This document shows, in pieces, positions 45,381 through 55,082 of a DNA stretch of 64,000 nucleotides (its first letter is position 1; each line of letters opens with the position of its first letter). This DNA is from Phylloscopus collybita (lineage: Eukaryota; Chordata; Aves; Passeriformes; Phylloscopidae): the NCBI GenBank assembly GCA_027886175.1, contig JAJNNQ010000137.1:2422001-2486000 (forward strand). Direction: 5' to 3'. Both the position numbers and the translations under genes were made by a program. Below the pieces are notes generated by a model that saw nothing but the letters and a program-made list of their open reading frames with translations, did no database searches and had not been told where the DNA came from.

Positions 45381-47759
45381 AAACTCTCTTGGGGAGTTTA
45401 TCCCAGCACTGTGAAGCACAAGAGCAACTCCTGCTTTATGTTTTCTTCCCCTTTGTCCAGTTTGCTTCTGAACTGCAGAAGAAGTGGGGTGTCTGCCCCC
45501 CTTGGAGAATCACAAAAACATTTTGAGATTTCTCCAACAAGGAAATCTTGTGTCATGTGGAGTCTTCCTCCTCCTGAGAGGGTTTCAGCCCAGCTGACTT
45601 GCATACCTTGAAACCACTGACTCCCTGTGCTGCTCTTTCACAGCCTTACATAAATATTTGGCTGGAACACACAGACCCAGGTAAATGTGAGCTTGTGTGC
45701 AGCCACATCAATGTCAGGATTAAAAAACGCACTTGACTCACTTAAGCCCATGAGATTTTAAGTAATCATAAAGTCAATAATAAAATTTAAAGTAAATTCT
45801 TATTTTTGGCTCTCACTTCTCAGACTGATTGTGCAGGCCATTCTCCAAAGGGTTTCCCTTCACCTCTGAGACATTCATGTTTGGAGTTGAAAGCAAAAGC
45901 CTCTACATAATTCCCTGGCCCTGTGATTTTGATATTAAGGAAAACCTCCAGAGCTGAGCTACTCATGATAAAGCTCCTAGTTAGCAATGCTGCATTTCTT
46001 GGGGTGTCAAAGACTGTTTCCATCTTTCTGGGAATCACTGATGCTTCTTTGACCCCCCCAGAAAGTGCCCAGTTCCCCAAATTAGGGTTTTTTTCCTGAC
46101 TGTTCCCCCAGCTGATGGTTGGGATGTACTTTATCAGACACCCAGCTTTTGAAGCAGTCATGCTAAATATCCCTTTCTTTTTTTGCCATCAGCTGCTCAT
46201 GATTCACAGCCTTGATCTGACACCCTCAGTAATTAAACCCTTTGCAGCAGAGGCAGATTTGGGGCCGGCGCGGGTGGGAAGGGTCCTGTACCCTACAAAG
46301 CAGCAGGAATAATAGGAGACCTTCTTGCTGCCCTCCTGGAAAAGGAGGCTTAGCCCCATGTTCCTGGATGAATCCCTTTTTCCCAGAAGTGGAGGCCCTG
46401 CTGCTGTTTCAGCCACCGTGGTAATTGCCAGCAGCCAAGGTCTGAAGAAGCAAAAGAGCTCTACGTCCAACAAGTCTGTTGAGAGCTCACAAAACTCCCT
46501 GTGTAAGTGCCAGGGTGCTTTTTGTGATAATTAAGAGAAAAAGCTACGTCCCAAATCAGCAGTCTAGAAGGACTTAGATGCTCAGGGGGTGAGGCTCCCT
46601 CCTCTTTGCCCAAAGGACCAGCACAGCCCAGATTTGCTGATGGGACCAACCAGACAGAATCCTTCTCCTAACTCTCTTTAGCTACAAACATCACATAATA
46701 AAACCAAATCCAGCCGGGCTTTTAAGTGGATTTCAGACTGTTCTGTTTTCCTTAGGTTGCTGCCAAGGGAGCTCTGTTCTTATCTGTTATTCCCACAGCC
46801 CTCATTTAGAGAGGAGACCCAACACACCTTGGGGAAACCCCCATCTCCCAGGCAATGTGCCACAGGATATTTTTGCTGTGTTTTATGGGCACTGGTGGCA
46901 TAAACAGAGAGTTTGAGGAGCTCAACATCAGCTCTCGCCTCTCTGTCCCAGGGTCCCTGCTCTGCTGAAGCAGCCCAGATTTTTCCCTGGGCTGTCTTGG
47001 CTTGGCAGTTAACACCAAAAATTGGGAGAGTGTGAATGGCATCTCTTATTAAAAATACTTCTCAGGGAGAGAAGGGACTACCTCTCTGATATTGGCAGGA
47101 TTAATAATGTGTGCCAACACATTCATTCATTTATTGCAACTGGAGTTTCACAGCTTTTGGGTGCTGTGTAGTGCACAATTATAGCAAGAAGAGGTGAGGC
47201 TGGGCTGAGGCACCTGGAAAGTCTCTCTGCACTGACCCAGAAGTTAAATCAGGATGAGAAACCTTTCCTGAGCTGAACATGCAATGCAGGGAGAGCTGAG
47301 CCAGCAAACCCAAGCATGTCCTCATCTACTGAAGGTGGCCTTGCAACAAGAACAAAGTCCACCTTTAACTGAAGAGATCAAGAAAACCATATTTGAAAAA
47401 TGTTTTTTGGAGTGAAGGTTACATTTACCACCTCTGGGTCCAGGCTGGGAAGGTTCCTGGTTTAGCTGGATCCAGCAGAGCCAAGAGGAGGATTCAGTGC
47501 AAAGCCTTGAGCTTACTTTCAGTCTCCTCCCAGCTGCAGCAAGCACTCCTTGCCTGAGCACCACAAAACAACTCTCAGTGCCTCAACACAAAACAGTGCC
47601 AAGATTTGATCATAATTTTGTCCTCTGTGCTTTTGGGGGCATGGCTTCCTTTGAGACACTCTCAAACAGGTGCAAATCTTCTCCAGAAAACATCTTGTGA
47701 AAATGTGTGTTCTCTGGGGGTGAGAGGAGGGGTCAGTGTGTGTGTGATGTATATGCAGT
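45381..47759. other. unassigned intergenic stretch upstream of repeat block
   Basis: 2.4 kb with no recognised gene, CR1 or LTR. It has a small CpG cluster near 46,262-46,275 ('ggccggcgcggg'). Confidence 0.45.
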
Positions 47760-49200
47760 AGGTGATCCCAGATGAATCCCACCTCCAGATGAAAACTCCA
47801 AATAAACCCTGCTGAGGATCCCGAAATGAACCCAATCTGGATGAAAATCCTCAAGTAACCCACACCTGGATGTGAATCTGAACTCAAACCCCAAGCCCCC
47901 ATCCAGAGGAAAATCCCAAATCCATCTCCAAATGCTCATCCTGATAAAACCCACATATTTTTGTCATGCAGGTAGGAATCCCAAAGAGATCCCCAAATCT
48001 GCATCCAAAAATCCTTGTTCATGTGGGTGGGAATCCAAAATCAATTTACAAACCACCATCCAGATTAAAACTCCCAATCCCCCACAAGGTTTCACCATGA
48101 TAAAAACCCCAAATCCACCCTCAGCTCCAGTGAAACCCCCCAGATCACTCCTGTGTAGGTTGAAACACCGAATCATCCACACTCCTCTCATTCCCATAAA
48201 AATCCCAAATCCAGAGAAAAGTCAACACCCCTCACATAGATGGGAATGACAAATCCCCCTCTAATGGCCCTGACAAAAATCTCTAACCTTTCCAAAGCCT
48301 TCATCCTGGTGAATATTCCAAACTCCCTCCATGCAGGCAGGAATCCCACCACCCCCCAAGTCCCCATCCCAATGGAAATCCCTGATCCACTCCTAAATCA
48401 GGTGTAACCCCCAAATCTCCTCATGTAGTTGAGAATCCCAAATCCCCTCCCCAGAGTTCCACAAATCCCCACCTCAATGAAACTCCAAAATTCTCCCCAG
48501 CCCTCCAACTCTAACAAAACCCTCAAATCCCCCCCTGCAGTTGAGAACCCCAAACCCCAACCCCACATCCCCCTTCCAGTGAAATCCTCAAACTTTTCCA
48601 CACAGTTGACAACCCCAAACCCCAATCCAAACAAAACCCCTAAACCCTCTCCAACCTCCTGACTCCAAAGAAATACCCAAATCCCCCTAAATCCCCTCTA
48701 CAACAAAACCTTAAACTCCTTTTCAACCTCCCAACTCAAATAAAACCCCCAAATCTCTCCCTGCTGTTGAGAACCCCAAAAAATACCAATAAACCCCCTA
48801 AATCTTTCCCAACCTTCCAACCCCAACAAAGCTCTCAAATCTCTCCATGCAGCTGAGAATCCCAAATCCCCCATACCCCTATCTTAATGAACCCCTAAGC
48901 CCTCCCCAACCTCCCAACTCCAATGAAAAACCCAAATCCCTCTGTGAAGCTGAGAACCTCAAATCCCCCCTCCCATACCTCCATCCTAACAAATCCCTTA
49001 AACCCTCTCCAACCTCTCACCTCCAATGAAACCTCCCAAACCCAGCCATGAAGTTGAGAAGTTCAAATCTCCCCCAGACCCTATCCCAATGAAACCCTTA
49101 AATCCTCTCCAACCTCTTACCTCCAATGAAACCCCCAAACCCCACCATGAGGCTGAGAAGCCCAAATCTCCTTCAGACCCCCATCCCAATGAACGCTCCC
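47760..49200. repeat. degenerate C/A-rich minisatellite, ~50/100-bp units
   Basis: A 1.4-kb run of recurring phrases: 'gttgagaatcccaaatccc', 'ccaatgaaacccccaaa' and 'ctctccaacctc'. Successive 'ccaacctc..(a/c)ctccaatgaa' blocks near 48,907, 49,009 and 49,108 are about 100 bp apart, and half-units of about 50 bp are visible. Units are more similar at the right end and decay leftwards. The plus strand is very poor in G. It leads directly into the hexamer-type array. Confidence 0.85.
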
Positions 49201-49227
49201 ATCCCCTCCGCAGGTGCATCCCCTGCT

Positions 49228-49788
49228 CCTCACTTTCCACTCCATCCCCATCCCCATCCCATCCTATCCCATCCCATCCCATCCCATCCCATCCCATCCC
49301 ATCCCCATCCCCATCCCCATTCCCCATTCCCCATTCCCCATTCCCCATTCCCCATTCCCCATCCCCATCCCCATTCCCATCCCCATTTCCCATCCCCATC
49401 CCCATTCCCCACTCCTCATCCCCATCTCCCATCCCCATCCTGATCCTTATCCCCACTCCCCACTCCCCATCCTCATTCCCCATTCCCCATTCCCCATCCC
49501 CATCCCCATCCTCATCTTCATCCCCATTCCCCATTCCCCATTCCCCATTCCCCATTCCCCATTCCCGTTCACCATCCCCATCCCCATCCCCATCCCCATT
49601 CCCATTCCCATTCCCATTCCCATTCCCATTCCCATTCCCATTCCCATTCCCATTCCCATTCCCCATTCTCATCCCCATTCCCCATTCCCCATCCCCATTC
49701 CCATTCCCATTCCCATTCCCATTCCCATTCCCATTCCCATTCCCATTCCCATCCCCATCCCCACTCCCCATCCCCATCCCTAACCCAC
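49228..49788. repeat. (CCCATT/CCCCAT)n array, G-quadruplex-prone on minus strand
   Basis: About 560 bp made almost only of CCCAT, CCCCAT and CCCATT words, with sub-blocks of perfect (CCCATT)n (about 49,596-49,660 and 49,698-49,750). The complementary strand is runs of three or four G spaced by two or three bases, a strong sequence prediction for G-quadruplex formation. Because the words contain no stop codons, long Pro/Ile/Phe/Ser and Gly/Asn/Asp/Trp/Glu frames open on the two strands. They are not proteins. Confidence 0.95.
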
Positions 49789-50480
49789 GGCGCTCTCTCC
49801 CCCCGCTCCGGGGGCGGAGGCGGGGGCGGTCCGGGGCCGCTCTGCGCCTCCCCCGGCAGCGGGAGAAGGGGGGGCCCGTGGCCGGGGCCGTGGCCGGGGC
49901 CGGGGCCGGGGGAGGGAGGGCATCGCCCGCCCGCCCCGCCGGGAGAGAGCGCCGGGAGCCGCGCCGGGAGCCGCGCCGAGGCACCATGCGGGCTGCGGGG
50001 CTGCTGCTGCTGCTGCTGCTGCTCGGTGAGTGCCGCCCCTCCGCTCTCCGCGCCTTCCCCGCCGCTTCGAGCATCCCTCGCCCTCTCGCCGCGCTCCGCT
50101 TTCCCCGGTACTGTTTGGCGAGTTTGGCGGAAAAGCGGCTGGGGGGACGGCGGCCGCCTGACTGCGGCTTTATCGCGGGGCTGCTCTCGGAAGCCCGGAC
50201 ACATCCAGCCCTCCGCGGCAGCGCAACTTGGGGCGCGGGAGCCGCAGTGCTGCTCCCTTCTGCGGAGGGGCGAGCCCGAGCCGTTCTGCGGAGGGACGAG
50301 CTCTTCCCCTCCCGCATCCCGCGTCCCAAGCCCCCCTCTCGGGGGTCCGGGCTCTTTGGGGGAGCGATGTGCGGAGCGCCGAGCTTCTCACCCCGATTTT
50401 GGGGTCCCGTCGAGAGAGGGGGGGACTTGGGGTTCGGCGTGTTGGGGCTGTTCTTGCTGCACCCGCGGAACGTGAGCCAG
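49780..50480 (+). promoter_or_regulatory. CpG-island promoter with GC boxes
   Basis: Abrupt change to CpG-dense, GC-rich DNA. Sp1-type GC boxes (GGGGGCGG at 49,810-49,817 and GGCGGGGGCGG at 49,819-49,829) and a reverse pair near 49,928-49,940 lie within 180 bp upstream of the start codon. There is no clear TATA box. A GGCCGG-rich mini-repeat occupies about 49,876-49,915. The island continues past exon 1 into the intron, as is common for vertebrate promoters. The transcription start is probably between 49,790 and 49,980. Confidence 0.85.
49986..50025 (+). CDS. first coding exon (signal peptide) of an unidentified secreted/membrane gene
   Basis: The ATG at 49,986 is the first in the CpG island and has a good Kozak context (ggcaccATGc). 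It encodes M-R-A-A-G and then eight leucines (seven CTG codons and one CTC). This is a positively charged n-region followed by the hydrophobic core of a signal peptide. After the first base of the next codon (G at 50,025) comes a strong splice donor, GTGAGT, giving a phase-1 intron. Phase-1 introns after the signal-peptide exon are typical of many extracellular and cell-surface families, including the immunoglobulin superfamily. The cleavage site and all functional domains must lie in exons beyond this one. The frame remains open upstream only because the satellite and island lack stops, so I choose this ATG. Thirteen residues do not allow a gene name. The unbroken CTG run could vary in length between individuals. 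Confidence 0.75.
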
Positions 50481-50841
50481 AGATGGCGCGGGAGAGGAGT
50501 AGGGAATGCTGCAGGAGACAGCAATTCCCTGCTGGAAGTTGATGGTGGAGTTGGGAGAAGGTTAAACTGGAGACTCTTGGGGATGCGTCGTGCTGGGGAG
50601 GTTTGGGAGTGGAAACTGTTCCTGGGGTGCTGCGGTAGGGTTGGGGTTCAGGGTGAGGTTCAGGGTGATGGAGTGGGAGTTGTGGTTCTCTGGTGGGGTG
50701 TTTTGTTGGAGAGGTGGCCACAAACCCCATGGAAAAGCAGCAGGGAAAGGAAATGCACTGATGCTCTCCAGAGCGAGTAAAGGCAGGGAGGAGTGGGGCA
50801 TTTCTTCCTTGTAATCAGGAAAGGCGAGGGAGGGCTGAAAT

Positions 50842-50930
50842 TAAAATAAAAATAAAATAAAATAAAATAAAATAAAATAAAATAAAATAAAATAAAATAA
50901 AATAAAATAAAATAAAATAAAAATAAAATG
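50842..50930. repeat. (TAAAA)n microsatellite, about 18 units
   Basis: A nearly perfect pentanucleotide array of about 88 bp, with one irregular unit at each end, just downstream of the CpG island in the presumed intron. Confidence 0.95.
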
Positions 50931-51715
50931 ACGAAATCCTGCTCTAACTCATGGCTCTCAGAAGAGCCTCTGCAGAGCTGAATGTGCTTTTATTCAAGGT
51001 AACAAAAGCTGGGGGATGCTCCGGAGGTAAAAGCACAAGTGGAGGCAGGGCCCTGGGGATTTAACTCTGGGGTGAATTCCCAGAGGTCTGGCTGAAATCT
51101 CTGCCTGCTCCTTCTTTTTTCTTCCTGTTCCTCTTGGGACTCACGGGGTTCGGTGGGCCAGCAGGTGTATCTGTCCCTGATGCCAACACGGGCTTTAAAA
51201 GAGATTTCTCTTCCCATTAAAACTCAGGAAGCCCTGAGCATCATTAATTCTGGCATAAAGTAGGAGCTGTTAATGCAATTTTTCTTGTGCTGGCCAGAAT
51301 TTAGCTGAGTTTAGCTGACTTTGCCCTCTCAGAAGGTTTTGTTCTGTTTTCCAGAATGAGGTGATAAATACACTGGGACTGGGACAAAACGAGCTCTTAG
51401 TGGAGGGATGGTGTGGGGACCTGTTTCTACAACACTCTGAAGCGACCCTATTACACCTTTCCCAAAAATTAATTGATTAAATCCTTCAAAACAGTGCTTC
51501 CTGCCATTGTTGCTGGTCTTAAATTTTCAAATGAGCTCCTTAGAGATGCTTTTATGTTGCTCCCTGGGTGTTGGAACAGGGATTTTCTTCCTTAGGGGCC
51601 AAGATAGGCGTCCCTATATGCTGAGTCTTTGGGCTCAGAGTCCCAGCAGTGCTTAACTCCAAGACTGGTACCTGCTGTGATCATCTGAGTTCCTCAAAGC
51701 CTAAAATTTATCTTT

Positions 51716-51747
<32 letters not shown>

Positions 51748-52794
51748 TTTCTTTTCTTTTTCTCCTTAAATGGAAGAAGTTGGGTTTGTAAGTAAAGCTG
51801 TAATATTAATATTTTGGGTATCTTAGGAAATAATGATTGGGATGGAGCCTGCATGGTTTGCTGTGTTTAAATTGGATGTGAAATGAGAGTTAGGGGTTTC
51901 AGAGCTTGTTTTTGGAAGGCGGCAACTTCTGTGTGGGGGGCAGAGCAGAGCCAGCTCAAGGCTGCTGAAGTTTTTAAAAGCAGCTCTCTGGGGTACAGCA
52001 ATTTCCTTAGAAATACTGACTTCCAGGCTTGTACATCCTAATCCCCTGATTCTGCAGAGATTCCCCTTTATATCCTTGCTTAAAGGAGAAGAAAATCAGC
52101 CTCAGACAAGGCACAGCTAATGTGTACAAGAGATGCAGCAAATGTAGCATTAGGCACAAAAACATCTTTAAATTCCACCCGCCGGGGAGGGGCTCAGAGC
52201 TACCCATTACAGCATCTTCATGGGATATTTTATTTTATTTATTCTTTCTCCCCATTGCATCTTGTATTCCCATAGGCGGTCTGATAGCTAAATTGCATCA
52301 GGAAGAGACAAAACAATACTTTTTTTTTTTTATTCTCAGGGGATTCAAAAGAGCCACAGCTCAAACCTGTCCTGGGGGCAAAAAAGGGCAGGAAGGGCTT
52401 TTACCGTAGATCAAGCACCACCCGGCTCAAAGCAAACCAGAGATTGATGGGTTTGAAATCCTTGTTGCCAAAACACCGCCGCTTTTCATTCCCAAAGCTG
52501 AATTCCCAGGCTACCTCCCCTGTACTGAGAGTTCCCTGGTACTGGGAGTTCGTGTTTGTCGACGAGCTGTCAAAGATGTGCATTTGGAAAAAAAAAAAAT
52601 CATTTTATCCATTGAATACTAATCCTGACACGGGCAGGAGGAGGCAACTGGGGCCATGTCCCCAGGAGGAGAAAAAAAAAAAAAAAAAAAGTTTAACCAG
52701 GGGGTTTTAGGGCCAGCATCAAATCAGAGGGGCTCTTCTAAGATATTTTATCTCGGAGGAACTCTGGTAAGATTTTTGCAACCTTTTTGCCATT
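50931..52794. other. intronic single-copy DNA with T and A tracts
   Basis: A T-rich tract lies at about 51,713-51,763 and A tracts at 52,588-52,600 and 52,672-52,690. No exon or transposon was recognised. Confidence 0.5.
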
Positions 52795-52900
52795 TTGGCA
52801 CCGCAAAGCCTTCGATTCCCCGCACAGTAACACTGCCCCGGGGGCTGTTTGGGAGGCTTAATTAAAGGATTGTTTGTAAATCATTTGGAGATTCCTGGAT
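52795..52900. other. candidate conserved non-coding element
   Basis: It has a homeodomain-like 'cttaattaaagg', a forkhead-like 'ttgtttgtaaatc' and several CpGs ('cttcgattccccgcac'). There is no coding potential. Conservation cannot be judged from one sequence. Confidence 0.2.
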
Positions 52901-54093
52901 GAAAGGAACGGGAACCGTGCAATATACTGATTTAATTCCAGGGAGTTGCTCTAAAGGCTGGTGACGAGGGTGATCATTCCTGCTGGTGGTGATGGGGACA
53001 CCGGCTGGAAATATCTGCTCTCAGCCTTTACAGGGAGGCTGGGGTAGCACTTTGGTTATTATCTTCCCTATAAACCATGTGTTTTGTCTCCCCATCTGCA
53101 CTTCTAAAAGGTCCAAGCCCACCAGTATGACTTCTGGGGTGTTTTTGGGGACTGAGGGAGGAATTTCCAGCCAGTGAGGACCCCTCTGGCTGTGCTGTGC
53201 CCCCATTACCCTGGGGGTTTTATCGCTCTCTGAGAGCAGGGAGGAGCTGTTGGGGTTTGGGTCCCCTAAATTTTGCCCCTTTATCTGTGATGCTGCTCTG
53301 GGTGGCCCCTTTGCTGTGTCCCCAAGGACCCACCACAGTACCCAGAGCGTCCTGAAGCTCTGCAGGGCCAGGGAGGATGGGGTGAGTGCGGTTTTATCCT
53401 TACAGGGTGATGCTCTGTGGAGGTGAGATCCTGCTGTAACATCTGCCTGAGCTCCTCTGGGCTACAGGGGCTCAAAGCCCAAGCTCAGCTGCCTTCAGCA
53501 GCTCCAGGTGGTCCAGGCAGGATGATGCCTGTAGCAAACCCACCTGTGGACGTGCAGGAATTCCTCCCTCCCCTCTGCTGAGCTTATGGGGAGTGACAGA
53601 AACAGAGCGCAGGCTGTGAGCCTGAGTGTGCACCTGCCCTGCAGTGTTGTTCCCACTCCTGACACCACTCCTGCACGACCAGGAACCACCCAGGGCAGAG
53701 CAGCAGGAGAGGTTTTTGAGCCCTGCAGGAATCTGGGTGGCCCGGTCGGGTCCGTTCCCCATGTGCAGGCATGTGAGATCTCACCAGCCCTCTCCAGAGC
53801 CTTCACCAGCTTCCTGCTCCAGAGCCTGTTTACGTGCTCAGCCCCTTCCACAACTGGCCCATCTCCACCTAAGGATGTTGTTTCTGAATTCTTGCAATGC
53901 CTGCCCTTTCCTTCACGGAGAGATCCTGAGTAAACCTTGCTTTTTTTCTTTCCCCCCCCACCCCACCCCACTCTCGAAGCAGTGCATGCAGTCATCTGGC
54001 GTTTGTTGTTCTCCAGCTACTTGTGCTCCATCCACTGCCACCCCCAGGGCTTTGCCAAATGTTCCACATTGCAGAGAGCAGTTCCTTTGGGTT
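52901..54093. other. intronic single-copy DNA, GC-richer
   Basis: Several splice-like words occur (for example GTGAGT near 53,381), but the segments they bound contain stops in the phase needed after exon 1. Overlapping frames of 115-166 aa on both strands at 53,495-54,117 indicate GC-rich non-coding DNA rather than exons. Confidence 0.45.
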
Positions 54094-54147
54094 TGGAATT
54101 GCCAAACAAATCCATAAAGTTGGAATTGCCAAGCAAATCCATAAAGT
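54094..54147. repeat. 27-bp tandem duplication
   Basis: Two adjacent copies of a 27-bp unit beginning 'tggaattgccaaacaaatcc', differing at one base. A recent slippage event. Confidence 0.93.
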
Positions 54148-54754
54148 CTTTCACTTGCAGTTTCTTGAGGCCACCCCGATCCTCCACGGGGGTCTTGCAG
54201 CTCCTTTGGGGATGTGCCACCCATCTCCCCCAAAAACCTCTCTGTTTGCCATTGGGGGCTAATAAAAAGAGATCCTTTTTTTTTCTTTTTTTCCCTGAAC
54301 TGCCTGGTGGGATGGTGTCCCACACCCCAGAGTGAGGGTGCTTCCTCCAGTGCTTTGTTATTTGGGAGGGTTGAGGACAGTTTGTCTGAACTTCATTGGG
54401 TTTTAAGTGCACTAATTATATATTTGTTGTAGTGCTGGGCTGAAGCCTTGTAATGTTTTGCTCTGGGGGTCCTTGAGGAATACACAGATCCACTGCAAAC
54501 AGGCAGGAGGGATGTGCTCTGCCCATAACACAGCTCCAGAGGTGCTCAGCCATTGGGGCTATCCAAAAACATGCTGATTTTTATGCTAAAAAACCCCGTC
54601 TGGGAAGAAACAGATAATCTTCCTTGTCACCGTACAAAAATCATATAAGATTTTTTTTTTCAGCTATAAACTGAAGAGGTGAAATGCTGTTTAAAGCACT
54701 GGCTGTGGTGGAGTTCCTCTCTCTATTTTTCAAGTGTTTGGTGGCAAGACTGTG
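54148..54754. other. intronic single-copy DNA
   Basis: T runs near 54,276-54,292 and 54,649-54,660. Nothing else recognised. Confidence 0.45.
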
Positions 54755-54938
54755 CAGGGAGTGGTCAAGGCTGGAGGGGATTCTCTCAGCTGTGGCACAA
54801 ATAGCATTGAGAATGTTCAAAAGTGTGGATGTGGTGCTTTAGGACATAGTTTAGTGGTGGACCTGGCAAGTTAGCTTAATGGCCAGACTTAATGTTCCTG
54901 GAGGTCTTTTCCTAATAATGATTCCATGATTCCATAGG
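54755..54938 (+). mobile_element. CR1 LINE 3' end
   Basis: Plus-strand CR1 of the subfamily also seen at 1870-2140: 'ggacatagtttagtggtgg', 'ttcctggaggtcttttcc' and a tail 'atgattccatgattccat'. Its 3' end touches a reverse-strand CR1. Confidence 0.8.
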
Positions 54939-55082
54939 CAACGACACCTTCCAATGTCCCAGGGTGCTCCAAGCCCCATCCAGCCTGGCCTTGGACACTT
55001 CCAGGGATGGAGCCAGCCACAGCTTCTCTGGGTAACCTGTGCCAGGGCCTGCCCACCCTCACAGTAAACCTGAAGTTCCTTC
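54939..55082 (-). mobile_element. CR1 LINE fragment, head-to-head with neighbour
   Basis: Reverse-strand CR1 that lacks its own 3' tip: 'cgacaccttccaatgtccc', 'ctccaagccccatccagc', 'cagcttctctgggtaacc', 'cccaccctcacagtaaac'. It begins immediately after the tail of the plus-strand copy. Confidence 0.88.

Noticed and set aside
48998..50524. 508-residue open frame on the minus strand
   Set aside because: Produced by the stop-free hexamer array (Gly/Asn/Asp/Trp/Glu repeats) joined to CpG-island DNA. It has no motif and no plausible start, and it runs against the real exon.
49026..50780. 584-residue open frame on the plus strand
   Set aside because: Same cause (Pro/Phe/Ile/Ser repeats). Only the 40 bases at 49,986-50,025 look like an exon; the frame reads straight through its splice donor.
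53340..53420. Exon bounded by AG and GTGAGT
   Set aside because: In the phase required after exon 1 the segment hits a TGA within a few codons.
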